NCBI GenBank assembly: GCA_034428935.1
Contig: DAOUHB010000076.1
Span: forward strand, 14,933 to 78,932
DNA: 64,000 nucleotides
Source: JAAYZQ01 sp034428935
Lineage (GTDB): Bacteria; Chloroflexota; Anaerolineae; JAAYZQ01
Direction of reading: 5' to 3'
Positions 52,276 through 61,437 of the stretch are shown here, one piece after another (positions within the stretch are counted from its first letter, which is position 1; each line of letters opens with the position of its first letter). The notes under the pieces are model-generated. The model had not been told where the DNA came from, did no database searches, and worked only from the letters and a program-made list of their open reading frames with translations. Made by a program: the position numbers and the translations under genes.

Positions 52276-53672
52276 TCCCTCTCCTTTTGGTCATCGTCTT
52301 GCCCGCTGCGACGAAAGCCTGGCAGGCGAATGGTGAAGGTGGTACCGGTGCCCGGCTCGCTGCGGCAATCGATGGTTCCTCCTTGCTGCTCGATAAAGGT
52401 TCGCACCCACCACAGGCCAAAGCCCAGGCCCTCGGCCGTCGGCTTGAACATCTTCCAGATCTCGGCCATGTCCGCCGGGGAGATGCCGGTGCCCGTGTCC
52501 GCGATTTCGACCACCACCCAGGATTCGCCTTGGTCCTCTACCCGCCGGCTGCGCACCGCCAGGCACTTTTCCGGGCGGTCCGATAGGGCGCGCAGCGCGT
52601 TGGTGATCAGCTCGAGAAAGATATCGAGGAGCAGCAGGTTGCTCTCCACGGTCGGGAGTTCCGGGTCCAGCTCGCGCGCCAACTGGACGTCGGGCGGCAG
52701 GCTGGCCATCTTGAGCGCTTCGTTCAACACCCGGTTGACGTCGAGCTGCACCCGGGGGCCTGTCTCCTGGAAGGGTCTAAACAGGGCATTGGCCATTTTC
52801 AGGATAAACTGGGCGTTTCGCTCGATGCGCTGCAGGTTGTCCTCGATCCAGGCCCGCTCTTCCGGGGGCACGTCAAGCCTGGCCACGCAGTTGCGGATCT
52901 CGCCGGCGCTGGCCGGCACAATTCCGATCAAATTGTTGATGCGGTGGGCCAGGGCCGTGGCTGCCTGCCCCATGACTGCCCACCGTTCGGCCGCCACCCT
53001 CCGGGCTTGTTCGCCCTGGAGGGCCTGGTGCACGGCCTGGAGCTTCTGGTGCTGGGTGGCGTTTTGAATGGCAATGACCGCTTCCTGCGCCAGGGCCTCC
53101 AACAGCTCCACGTCCTCGTCGTCAAAGGCCGCCAATCGGGCGCTCTCCAGGAGCAGGACGCCGAGAACCTCCTCGCCCCCCTCAGCCTGGGCAAGGCCAC
53201 TGGCGAGGGGCACGGCGACACTGGACCGCATGTCATCAAAGAGGACGACGTATTGCGGATCGTGTTTGGCATCGGAGCACAGGTAGGAGCGGCGGTTCTG
53301 CACAGCCCAGCCGGTGATGCCATGGCCCAAGGGGAAGCGAGAGGCGCGCACCTCGGGCGTCCAGCCCTCGCCCAGGAAGGCCTTCAGCTCCAGCTCGCCT
53401 GTCTCGGGGTTCAGCAGGCGTAGCGAGCCGTGCTCGGCGCCCACCAGGTGCACCGCCTTTTCCAGGATGAGGTTGAGCACCCGATCCAGTTGCAAGCTGG
53501 AGGTGAGTGCTACGTCGATATCGTGCAGGGCGCGGAACTGGGCAGTCATCCGGGCCAGCCGCTCGGCGTGGCCCGGGTCCGCCCCGCGCGCGCTCTCGGC
53601 ACGGGGGCCGTTGGCCTCCGTGCTCCCCTGCGCGAGCGTCGCCATGTTGCGTTCCGCGTCCCCGTCTGCCAT
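52257..53672 (-). CDS. Soluble GAF-domain sensor histidine kinase
   Basis: A 471-residue kinase without transmembrane segments. A GAF domain (about 60-205: LNLILEKAVHLVGAEHGSLRLLNPETGELEL to LLEALAQEAVIAIQNAT) is followed by a coiled linker, a phospho-acceptor helix with His in ATALAHRINNLIG, and an HATPase domain (LITNALRAL N-box, VEIADTGTGISPADM G1, GLGFGLWWVRTFIEQQGG G2). GAF sensors in such settings often bind flavin, heme or Fe-S cofactors, but the ligand is not apparent. ATG 53672, 11 bases after the HdrBC-like gene. Confidence 0.9.
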   Translation of the reverse strand: MADGDAERNMATLAQGSTEANGPRAESARGADPGHAERLARMTAQFRALHDIDVALTSSLQLDRVLNLILEKAVHLVGAEHGSLRLLNPETGELELKAFLGEGWTPEVRASRFPLGHGITGWAVQNRRSYLCSDAKHDPQYVVLFDDMRSSVAVPLASGLAQAEGGEEVLGVLLLESARLAAFDDEDVELLEALAQEAVIAIQNATQHQKLQAVHQALQGEQARRVAAERWAVMGQAATALAHRINNLIGIVPASAGEIRNCVARLDVPPEERAWIEDNLQRIERNAQFILKMANALFRPFQETGPRVQLDVNRVLNEALKMASLPPDVQLARELDPELPTVESNLLLLDIFLELITNALRALSDRPEKCLAVRSRRVEDQGESWVVVEIADTGTGISPADMAEIWKMFKPTAEGLGFGLWWVRTFIEQQGGTIDCRSEPGTGTTFTIRLPGFRRSGQDDDQKERECEAKF

Positions 53673-53683
53673 GTCCGGTTGCT

Positions 53684-54823
53684 CTACAACGCTTCCGCCA
53701 CCAGGGTCGCCAGGTCGCGGACCTCGATGGCAAGTTCTTTCGCCATGGCCGGGTCTTGCTGGGCACACTTGAAATGGATCTGGCACTTGACACAGGCGGT
53801 GACGAGCAGGTCGGCGCCCGTGGCTTGTGCCTGTTGCAGGCGCTCCACCTGGATGTTCTTGCTCACCTGGCCGCAGGCGGTCCAACAGCTCGTGCCGCAA
53901 CACTGGCTGGTGTTGCGCGTGCGCTCCATCTCCGCCAGGTCGAGCCCCAGGCCGGCCATCACGGTGCGGGGGGCGTCGTACACCCCCAGGTGCCTGCCCA
54001 GCCGGCAGGGGTCCTGGTAGGTGGCGCGCCGCGCCTCACCCTGGTGATCGACCTGCAGGCCGTGCTCGGCCATGAGCTCGGCCAGGTGCAGAACCTCCAG
54101 CCCATGGGTCCCGACGAGCTGTGGGTAGTCGAGCTTGAGGGTGCGGGCGCACTCGGGGCAGGTGGTCACCACCCGTTTGGCTCCGCTGGCCTTGAACAGC
54201 TCCAGGTTGAGGCCTGCCAGGGCGCGAAAGGTCGCCACGTCGCCCTCCCAGAGCTGATCGTGGCCGCAGCACCGCTCGTCGGCCAGAACCTGCGGCTGGA
54301 TGCCCAGGTGGTTCAGGATCTTGACCGCCGCCTGCGCGATGCGCACCCCTTCCACGCCGAGGTCGGCAAAGAGGGCGTCGTAGTAGGGCAGGCAGCCGGC
54401 AAAGTAGATGGTGTCCGAGCTGTCGGATACGTGGAGGTCATCGTTCAACCAGCCCAACCGGTTCTGGCGCAGCTCGGGCCGGGCCATCATCCGGCCCCAG
54501 GTCTGGATGGCCTCGCCGTGCGTGCACTCGCCCTGGCGGCCGTCCTCGCGGGCTACGGCGCGGGCGTCGCGGATGAACTCGGAAAAATGGACGTCGGAGG
54601 GGCACAGCTCGCTGCAGCGCTTGCAGGTGAGGCACGACCAGAAAAGCAGGTCGTCCAGGAGCTCGTCATGGCGGCCCTCGATGGCCTTTTCCACCAGGAT
54701 CCGCGGGCTGGTGTAGCTGCGCCCTTCCCAGCGCGTGATGGGGCACACGGCGCTGCATTTTCCACACTCCATGCAATACCAGGCTCGGTTCTTGTCGATA
54801 GCGTCCCGCAGTTGATCCATCAT
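53684..54823 (-). CDS. Heterodisulfide reductase-like HdrBC fusion (HdrD-type)
   Basis: A 379-residue protein. The N-terminal part is HdrC-like with two 4Fe-4S motifs (CMECGKCSAVCPI about 16-28; CLTCKRCSELCPS about 60-72). The C-terminal part is HdrB-like with two CCG domains: FAGCLPYYDALF with DERCCGHDQLW, and DPCRLGRHLGVYD with SQCCGTSCWTACG. CCG domains bind the noncubane 4Fe-4S clusters that reduce disulfides such as CoM-S-S-CoB; in bacteria the natural disulfide or alternative acceptor is unknown. The ATG at 54823 overlaps the MvhD-like stop. It presumably docks on the HdrA subunits encoded on both sides. Confidence 0.92.
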   Translation of the reverse strand: MMDQLRDAIDKNRAWYCMECGKCSAVCPITRWEGRSYTSPRILVEKAIEGRHDELLDDLLFWSCLTCKRCSELCPSDVHFSEFIRDARAVAREDGRQGECTHGEAIQTWGRMMARPELRQNRLGWLNDDLHVSDSSDTIYFAGCLPYYDALFADLGVEGVRIAQAAVKILNHLGIQPQVLADERCCGHDQLWEGDVATFRALAGLNLELFKASGAKRVVTTCPECARTLKLDYPQLVGTHGLEVLHLAELMAEHGLQVDHQGEARRATYQDPCRLGRHLGVYDAPRTVMAGLGLDLAEMERTRNTSQCCGTSCWTACGQVSKNIQVERLQQAQATGADLLVTACVKCQIHFKCAQQDPAMAKELAIEVRDLATLVAEAL

Positions 54824-55233
54824 TGTCCCCGATCCCCGTTCGATCCCTGTTCGGGTGCGCTCAGCCCCCTGATAAAGTCCTGTACCTTGTCGTGAAACGC
54901 CTCTCCCTGGCCGGCGCCGAGCCAATCCAGCTTCAGTTGGTGCTCGCCATAGCCAAGCAGCGCGGCCATCCGTTGCGTTTCGGCAAACAGCTCTTCGGCC
55001 CGGCGGTTGCCAAACTCGAAGTGGCACTCGCCCGGTGGGCAGCCCAGGAGAAGCACGCCATCCGCTCCCTTCTCAAAGGCCTTGAGGACGGTGCCCGGGC
55101 TGATCTGGCCCAGGCACATGACCTTCATGGAGTGAACCACGGGAGAATACTCCCGTCGCTCGGCTCCCGCCGTCTCCAGGGCGCTGTATGCGTTCCAGTT
55201 GCAGGTCAGGACCACAACTTTGAGATCTTGCAT
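54820..55233 (-). CDS. MvhD/hydrogenase iron-sulfur subunit-like protein
   Basis: A 137-residue MvhD-family electron-transfer subunit: VVVLTCNWNAYSALETAG, VMCLGQISPGTVLKAFEKGADGVLLLGCPPGECHFEFGNRRAEE. The family binds a 2Fe-2S cluster and links HdrA to its electron donor. The second Cys of the usual CNWCSY is Asn here, so one potential ligand is lost relative to the MvhD domain fused to HdrA in this same operon. ATG 55233 lies 5 bases after the preceding gene; its stop overlaps the next start. Confidence 0.85.
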   Translation of the reverse strand: MQDLKVVVLTCNWNAYSALETAGAERREYSPVVHSMKVMCLGQISPGTVLKAFEKGADGVLLLGCPPGECHFEFGNRRAEELFAETQRMAALLGYGEHQLKLDWLGAGQGEAFHDKVQDFIRGLSAPEQGSNGDRGQ

Positions 55234-55238
55234 ATCCT

Positions 55239-58200
55239 TCACTCTCCACCTCGCTCCCCTGCGGCGCCACAGCCTCCCATCAACTGCTCCAGCATGGCCT
55301 CCAACTGTGCGTCCGTCGAGTAGCCACCGCTGATGGCGCCCGAGGGGCAGTGGGCCACGCAAGTGCCGCAGCCGGTGCAGATGGCCGGATCGATCCAGGA
55401 CGTGCGCTGCGGGTCTTGCCCCACCATCTGTGGAGCGCCAAACTCGCAGACGGCCACGCAGGTGGCGCAGGCGCGGCAGCGTGCGGGGTCTACCCTGGCG
55501 GCCGTGGGCCGCGGGCGCGCCGCGGCACTGGCCAGCCAGGCGGCCACCCGCGCCGCGGCGGCAGGCCCGACGATGGCGGCCTCGCCCAGGGGGTCGCAGA
55601 CCATAATCCCGGGCCGGTGCGTCTCTACCCCTCCGCCGCGGGCGTCGATCCGCGGCCGGAGGCCCTCCTGCCCGTCAGCGCAAGCGGCCAGCAGGCGCTC
55701 CATCTCGCCACCATCGCCGGGGGCCAGGACCAGGGCCACGCCTTGCCGCGTACCCGAGTGATGGTTGACCACGAAGCGGCCTCCGCGGCGCTGGACTTCC
55801 AGGACCGGGCCCTCCTCGAGGCCACCGGCATAGGGGCCGTCCAGGCGGCTGACATTGATTCCCTGCTCTTCCAGGGCCTGCTGGCAGGCACGGGCGGCGG
55901 CCCCGCTCCCCAGGACCAGGGCGCTCTTTTCGGCCAGGGGCAGCTCCATCGGTCCAGGGCTGGCGAGGCGGACGCGGGCCACCGCCGCGGCCACCAGGGC
56001 CGTGGCCTTGCTCGTGGCTGCGGCCGGGTCGCCGGGGTGAGCCCAGGCGCATTGCTCGCGAATGTTCACAAACTCGTAGGTCGCCGGACCCTCGTCTAGC
56101 CCAAAGATGCCCAGGTTGTCCTTGCAGCGCACCCGCTGATAGGTGCAGCTAAAACAAACCTGGTCGATGGCGCAGCAGGAACAGGCGGCCAGCACCACCC
56201 GGTTCAGGCCCATGGCCTCTACCTGGGCCTTGATAGTCGCCGCGGCCTCGGGGGAACAGGAGAAGGGGAGCACCTGGCTGTGGATCACGCCGGGCCAGGC
56301 CGCCGCCCGGTCGCGCACCAGGTCGGTGTTCACCGTTTCCGAGATCTCGCCGCCGCACTGGCAGACGAACACGCCGATGCGTGCCGCACCCTCGGGCGCA
56401 GCCGGGGCGGTTTGGGCCAGGGTCGCCTGGCGCTGACCAAAGAGGTCGGCCATGGCCCGCGCAGCCGCCGCCGAGCCCAGAAGCGGGCTCTCGGGCGAGG
56501 CGCGGTAGCAGCCGGGTCCTTCGGCCAGGGGCAGCCCGCCAAAGCCGTACGCGTCGGCGGCATAGATGATGGCGCCCACCTCCAGCGGCACGGTCTGGGG
56601 CATTTCCTCGTGCACGATGGCGCCCGGCTTGCAGGCCCGGACGCAGGCCAGGCATTCGCTGCATGGGCCGCAGGCCAGGCAGCGCCCTGCCTCGGCAATG
56701 GCTTGCTCGGCTGTGTACCCCGTCTCGACCTCGGCATAGCTGCCCAGGCGCTCCTCCATGGGGATCATGGGCACGGCCAGGCGCGGCTTGGGCTGTCGCT
56801 CCTCCGGGGCCAGCTCTCGCCGGGCGATGGGCCGCTCCTCGACGGCCGGCCGGGCCTCGGAAACCTGGAGGCCACGCAGGTAGGCGTCGATCTCGGCCGC
56901 GGCCTTTTTGCCCATGCCGATGGCCTCGATGACCGCCATCTTGTCCTGGGTGACCGCGTCGCCGGCGGCAAAGATGCCGGGCCGGTTTGTGGAAAAGCCC
57001 CCGCCGTACAGCTCGATGCGCTCCGCACGGGTGATGGCCAGCCCGTGACCCTCGCCCAGGCCATCCATGTCGGGCGCCTGGCCGATGGCCAGCACGATGA
57101 GGTCCAGGTCCAGGATATGCTCGCTGCCCGGGATGGGCACCGGCCGCCGCCGGCCGCTGGCGTCGGGCTCGCCCAGCTCCATGCGCTGGCACTCTAACCC
57201 GACTACCCCTGTCTGCTCGTCGCCCACGACCCGCTTGGGCGCGACCAGGAACTCGATGGTCACCCCTTCTTCCTCGGCGTCGTGGACCTCTTCCGGGGTT
57301 GCCGGCATCTCGGCCCGCGTCCGGCGGTAGAGAATGCGCACGTCCTGGACGCCCAGGCGCCGCAGAGAGCGCGAGACGTCCATGGCCGTGTTGCCACCGC
57401 CCAGGACCGCCACGCGGGTGGCGGCTCCCTTGCGCAGGATTCTGGCCAGGGAAGCGTGGTATTCAGAGCTCTCCACCTGCTGCGAAAGGCTGATGATTTT
57501 TAGAAGCTCGATGCCGTGCACCACACCGTCCAGCTCCTCGCCGGGTATGCGCAGGGAGTGGCTGCGGTGGGCGCCGATGGCCAGGCACACGGCGTCGTAG
57601 CCGCGGGCCAAGAGATCGTCGAGGCTATGGTCGCCGCCGGCGCCGATGGTCGTGTTGAGGCAAAGCTCGATGCCCAGATCCTGGATGCGGCGGTACTCGG
57701 TGGCGATGACGTCCCGCGGCAGGCGGTATTCAGGGATGCCCACGGCCATCATGCCGCCGATGACCGGCAGCCTGTCAAAGACGGTGACACCGTAGCCCTG
57801 CCTGGCCAGCCGGTCGGCGACGGTCATGCCCGCCGGCCCGGCGCCCACGACAGCCACGCGCTGCGCCCTGGGCGTGACCCCGGGCACATCGCTCGCGGCG
57901 ATGGGCGCTGCCTGGCTGGACTGTCCCTCGCGCAGCTCCCAGTCGGCCAGGAAGCGCTTGAGGGGACGGATGGCCACCGCCTGATCCAGCTCGGCGCGGC
58001 GGCAGTTCAGCTCGCACGGGTGGGTACAAATCCGGCCGCAGATACCCGGGAAAGGGATGGCCTCGCGGATGAGGTCGATGGCCTCCTGGAACCTCCCCTG
58101 GGCGGCCAGCGCCACGTAGCCCTGGACGTGAATGCCGCCCGGGCAGGCAGCGGAGCAGGGAGCCGTCCCGTCCTTGTCGATGGCGGCGCAGCCGAGCTGC

Positions 58201-58577
58201 GTGCCCGATTGTAGATAGATGGCCTTGCGGCCCGTACCGGGAACGGTCACCGGGCAGACCTCGACACAGTCGCCACAGGCCGTACACTTGGTCAGGTCGA
58301 CGTAACGCGGCTGCCGGACCAGCTCCAGGCACCAGCGCCCCGCCTGTCTCTCCACTCGCTGCACGCGGGTGGCGGTCCAGGTGGTGACGTTGGCGTGTTT
58401 CGCCAGCTCCAGCAGGCGCGCATTTACCAACTGCGGGGGAGCGTCGCCGCCGGCCAGGCCGCCATCCAGAAAGGGGGCAGGCTCAACCAGGTGGACCGGG
58501 ATTCCGGAATCGGCCAGGTCGAAGGCCGCCTGAATACCGGCTGCGCTCCCGCCAATGATCAAAGCGCCTTTGCTCAA
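55239..58577 (-). CDS. HdrA-like/GltD-like flavoprotein fusion (putative NAD(P)H-linked electron-bifurcation subunit)
   Basis: About 1112 residues. Order: an HdrA-type FAD motif (ALIIGGSAAGIQAAFDLADSG) without the CSxC segment, a ferredoxin module (KCTACGDCVEVCP), a complete GltD-like NAD(P)H oxidoreductase (PCSAACPGGIHVQGY; VAVVGAGPAGMTVADRLA; VAVLGGGNTAMDVSRSLRRLG; FSTNRPGIFAAGDAV), a Cys-rich CLACGPCSECLACVRACKPG, a second HdrA-like N-terminal module (IGVFVCQCGGEISETVNTDL; VVLAACSCCAID) and two C-terminal 4Fe-4S motifs (CRACATCVAVCE; CTGCGTCVAHCP). It likely brings NAD(P)H electrons to the Hdr complex. The TTG at 58577 follows AGGAGGG by 6 bases and is preferred over ATG 58592, which contains the Shine-Dalgarno. 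Confidence 0.88.
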   Translation of the reverse strand: MSKGALIIGGSAAGIQAAFDLADSGIPVHLVEPAPFLDGGLAGGDAPPQLVNARLLELAKHANVTTWTATRVQRVERQAGRWCLELVRQPRYVDLTKCTACGDCVEVCPVTVPGTGRKAIYLQSGTQLGCAAIDKDGTAPCSAACPGGIHVQGYVALAAQGRFQEAIDLIREAIPFPGICGRICTHPCELNCRRAELDQAVAIRPLKRFLADWELREGQSSQAAPIAASDVPGVTPRAQRVAVVGAGPAGMTVADRLARQGYGVTVFDRLPVIGGMMAVGIPEYRLPRDVIATEYRRIQDLGIELCLNTTIGAGGDHSLDDLLARGYDAVCLAIGAHRSHSLRIPGEELDGVVHGIELLKIISLSQQVESSEYHASLARILRKGAATRVAVLGGGNTAMDVSRSLRRLGVQDVRILYRRTRAEMPATPEEVHDAEEEGVTIEFLVAPKRVVGDEQTGVVGLECQRMELGEPDASGRRRPVPIPGSEHILDLDLIVLAIGQAPDMDGLGEGHGLAITRAERIELYGGGFSTNRPGIFAAGDAVTQDKMAVIEAIGMGKKAAAEIDAYLRGLQVSEARPAVEERPIARRELAPEERQPKPRLAVPMIPMEERLGSYAEVETGYTAEQAIAEAGRCLACGPCSECLACVRACKPGAIVHEEMPQTVPLEVGAIIYAADAYGFGGLPLAEGPGCYRASPESPLLGSAAAARAMADLFGQRQATLAQTAPAAPEGAARIGVFVCQCGGEISETVNTDLVRDRAAAWPGVIHSQVLPFSCSPEAAATIKAQVEAMGLNRVVLAACSCCAIDQVCFSCTYQRVRCKDNLGIFGLDEGPATYEFVNIREQCAWAHPGDPAAATSKATALVAAAVARVRLASPGPMELPLAEKSALVLGSGAAARACQQALEEQGINVSRLDGPYAGGLEEGPVLEVQRRGGRFVVNHHSGTRQGVALVLAPGDGGEMERLLAACADGQEGLRPRIDARGGGVETHRPGIMVCDPLGEAAIVGPAAAARVAAWLASAAARPRPTAARVDPARCRACATCVAVCEFGAPQMVGQDPQRTSWIDPAICTGCGTCVAHCPSGAISGGYSTDAQLEAMLEQLMGGCGAAGERGGE

Positions 58578-58617
58578 CTCGTCCCTCCTCATGTAGGAGC
58601 AGCAGGCCAGCTATCTG

Positions 58618-60189
58618 CTATTTGTTCCTGGCTGCTACTTCCAATCCTCGCTGGAAGCCGATGTCAAAGGCCTTCATGTTCACCTCGACGGTCTTTGACG
58701 GGACCGACTCGGCGACAGCCTGACGCATGGCTGCTTCGCTAACCGCGCCGATGGCCGCCGTCCAGAATCCGAGCATGACGGTGTTGGCCGCGCGGTTGTT
58801 GCCCAGCTCTTCGGCAATCCGGGTGGCGGGCATGCCATAGGTATCGATGTCCGTGCGGTGTTCGGCGGGCATTGACACGAGCCCATCATCCACCAGCAGG
58901 GTGCCGCCCGGCGCAAGGGTTGGCCCGTACTTGGCGTAGGCGCTCTGGGACATAATGATCATGCTCGTCGGTTGGATCAGGTGCGGATGGTGGATCGGAT
59001 CCGTGGAAAGAACCACCTGAGATCCGGCGGCGCCGCCCCGGGCCTCGGGGCCATAGCTCTGGGTGAAACAGACCTCCAGCCCATCGTAGATGGCCCCCGC
59101 CTGGCCGATGATCTTGCCGGCGCTGATGATGCCCTGGCCGCCAAACCCGCCCAGTTGCACCTCGGTTCGCGGCAGCGGCTCCGTCCGTTTGGGTAGATTC
59201 GGCCTGTCGTCGATGGTCTTTTTCTCCGCCTGCCACCACTTTTCGCCCTTCACCAGGAGCGTATCGAGGGCCGACTGCAGGTCGGGCTTGCGGTCCTCGA
59301 CGAACTTGCCCTCCACGATCTCGGTGATGAGGCCGTTGCCGTCCACTACCACGCCAGCGTCCTTGGGATGGGTGCCGTGGCTGATACGGCCCACATTCTG
59401 GTAGTGTTTCATCACTTCCAGGCCGCGGCGGCGCAGTTGCTCCGGGTCCAGGCCGGTGCCCTCGCGGTTCCAGCGGGCATAGGCTGTGGAGCAGGGAGCA
59501 ATGACCTCTACAAAGCCAAAGCCCGGATGCTCGAGTGCCTCGCGCAGCGTCCATTCCAGCCGGCGTGCGTGGAGCACCGTCCAGCGGGCCACAAACGATG
59601 CGCCGCTGGCCGCGGCCAGGTAGGGCAGGTTGAAGGGATACTCAAAGTTGCCATACTGGCTGGTCACGGCCCGGGCCTCGTGGGGCGTGGTGGCGCTCAC
59701 CTGGCCGCCCGTCATACCATAGTTGAAATTGTTGACACAGATGATCGTGATGTTCAGGTTGCGCCGCGCGGCGTGGATGAGGTGATTGCCGCCGATGCCG
59801 GCGATGTCGCCGTCGCCTGAAAGGACGACGACCTTGAGTTCGGGGTTGGCCAGCTTGAGCCCGGTGGCAAAGGGCAGGGCCCGGCCGTGGGTCGTGTGGA
59901 ACGAGTCGAGCCGCACGTAGCCGGCGATGCGTCCCGTGCAGCCGATGCCCGAGACGACGGCCACCTTGTCCATATCCCAGCCCCGGTTCTTTTCCAGCCA
60001 TTGGAGGGCGCTGATAAAGGTGGTCAGTGCCGTTCCCAGCCCGCAGCCCTGGCACCAGATGTGGGGCAGCCGCTCGCCGCGGAGCAGTGCATCCATGGGG
60101 TGCAGGCCGGTGACCCAATCACTCTGATCCGGGGGCTCGTAGCCCAGGTGTTTCAGGCGTTCACTGCGATGCATCTCTTCTTCGCGCAT
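58618..60189 (-). CDS. 2-oxoacid:ferredoxin oxidoreductase, fused beta (TPP) and gamma subunits
   Basis: A 523-residue fusion. Residues 1-290 are the TPP-binding beta subunit (LPHIWCQGCGLGTALT; GIGCTGRIAGYV; thiamine motif LSGDGDIAGIGGNHLIHAARRNLNITIICVNN with NFNYGMTGGQ). Residues about 315-523 are the gamma subunit (VQLGGFGGQGIISAGKIIGQAG; SYGPEARGGAAGSQVVLS). These are normally separate proteins. The ATG at 60189 has AGGAGG 8 bases upstream. With KorA and KorD it forms an oxygen-sensitive CoA-dependent oxidoreductase; neighbouring sucCD point to 2-oxoglutarate. Confidence 0.92.
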   Translation of the reverse strand: MREEEMHRSERLKHLGYEPPDQSDWVTGLHPMDALLRGERLPHIWCQGCGLGTALTTFISALQWLEKNRGWDMDKVAVVSGIGCTGRIAGYVRLDSFHTTHGRALPFATGLKLANPELKVVVLSGDGDIAGIGGNHLIHAARRNLNITIICVNNFNYGMTGGQVSATTPHEARAVTSQYGNFEYPFNLPYLAAASGASFVARWTVLHARRLEWTLREALEHPGFGFVEVIAPCSTAYARWNREGTGLDPEQLRRRGLEVMKHYQNVGRISHGTHPKDAGVVVDGNGLITEIVEGKFVEDRKPDLQSALDTLLVKGEKWWQAEKKTIDDRPNLPKRTEPLPRTEVQLGGFGGQGIISAGKIIGQAGAIYDGLEVCFTQSYGPEARGGAAGSQVVLSTDPIHHPHLIQPTSMIIMSQSAYAKYGPTLAPGGTLLVDDGLVSMPAEHRTDIDTYGMPATRIAEELGNNRAANTVMLGFWTAAIGAVSEAAMRQAVAESVPSKTVEVNMKAFDIGFQRGLEVAARNK

Positions 60190-60192
60190 GCT

Positions 60193-61437
60193 CTATTCCT
60201 CCTCGGCCCCACCCAGGAGACTTATGGCCCTGCGAGGCCTTGCTTCCATCTCGACCTCCCGGCCCGCTGCCCGGCGGATGGTGTTCAGCACCAGGTCCGC
60301 TTCCAGGATGTCGCCTCCGGGGCGGTTGGCGCCCAGCACCAGGGCCTGGCCACAGGCACAGCGCTCCACCTCGCGCACCATCTGTCCCATGTTGATCTCG
60401 GGCACGACAAAGGCGCGCACCTGCTTGGCCAGCTTGCGGATGATCTCGTCGGGGAAGGGCCAGGCAGTGATGAGGCGCAGGTAGCCCACGCGGATGTCTT
60501 CATTGCGTGCCTGCTCGATGGGCCACAGTGACGTTCGGGCCGAGATACCGTAGGACACGACGACCACTTCGGCGTCCTCAAGGTTCTGGCCCTCCACCTT
60601 GATGATGTCGTCGCGGTGCATGCGGATCTTGTTCACCAGCCGCTCGATGTTCCATTCCTGGGCCTCGGCGTTCATTGCCGGGTAGCCCCGCTCGTCGTGG
60701 GTCAGGCCGGTGACGTGGATGCGATAGCCCTCGCCCGCCGCCACCATGGGCGAGATGTAGCCATTGTCGTCGCTCCCGGAGCGGTCGCGAAAGATACGGA
60801 AATGATCGGGCTCGATGTCTCCCCTGCGGACCTGGGGGCGTTCCACGATCTCGATCTCGTCCGGGTGCGGGATCACGACCTTTTCGGTCATGTGCCCCAC
60901 CTCGGCGTCGGCCATGACCAACACCGGCAGCCGGTACTTCTCCGAGAGGTTAAAGGCGTGGATGGTCAGGTCAAAGAACTCCTGGGGCGACGTGGGGCAC
61001 AGAGCAATGGTCTCGTAGTCGCCGTGGGAGCCCCAGCGCGCCTGCATCATGTCCTGCTGGCCCACCAGCGTTGGCAAACCGGTGGACGGCCCGCCGCGCT
61101 GGACGTTGACCAGGACGCAGGGCGTCTCCAGCATCATGCCCAGGCCCAGGTTCTCCATCATGAGCGAAAAGCCAGGGCCGCTGGTGGCCGTCATCGACTT
61201 GACGCCGGCCCAGGAGCCGCCCAGGATGGCGTTCATGGAGGCCAGCTCGTCTTCCATCTGGATGTAAACGCCGCCCACCTGGGGCATCCGGACCGACATG
61301 CGTTCCGCGATCTCGGTGGCGGGGGTGATGGGATAGCCGGCAAAGAAACGGCAGCCGGCCAGCAGGGCTCCTTCGGCGGCGGCGTGATCGCCGAGCATAA
61401 AGTGTGCGCCGGTCAACAGGCCTTTGGGTTCGCTCAT
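60193..61437 (-). CDS. korA: 2-oxoacid:ferredoxin oxidoreductase alpha subunit
   Basis: A 414-residue alpha subunit: GCRFFAGYPITPATEIAERM, QMEDELASMNAILGGSWAGVKSMTATSGPGFSLMMEN, GGPSTGLPTLVGQQDMMQARWGSHGDY, and a C-terminal LRLITAWPFPDEIIRKLAKQVRAFVVPEINMGQM. It contacts TPP in the beta subunit. The ATG at 61437 overlaps the korD stop (ATGA). The close KorA match and adjacent succinyl-CoA synthetase favour 2-oxoglutarate over pyruvate. Confidence 0.93.
   Translation of the reverse strand: MSEPKGLLTGAHFMLGDHAAAEGALLAGCRFFAGYPITPATEIAERMSVRMPQVGGVYIQMEDELASMNAILGGSWAGVKSMTATSGPGFSLMMENLGLGMMLETPCVLVNVQRGGPSTGLPTLVGQQDMMQARWGSHGDYETIALCPTSPQEFFDLTIHAFNLSEKYRLPVLVMADAEVGHMTEKVVIPHPDEIEIVERPQVRRGDIEPDHFRIFRDRSGSDDNGYISPMVAAGEGYRIHVTGLTHDERGYPAMNAEAQEWNIERLVNKIRMHRDDIIKVEGQNLEDAEVVVVSYGISARTSLWPIEQARNEDIRVGYLRLITAWPFPDEIIRKLAKQVRAFVVPEINMGQMVREVERCACGQALVLGANRPGGDILEADLVLNTIRRAAGREVEMEARPRRAISLLGGAEEE

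Noticed and set aside
58577..58592. ATG 58592 as start of the HdrA/GltD fusion
   Set aside because: Its first codons are themselves the AGGAGG Shine-Dalgarno for the TTG at 58577, after which the family sequence begins.
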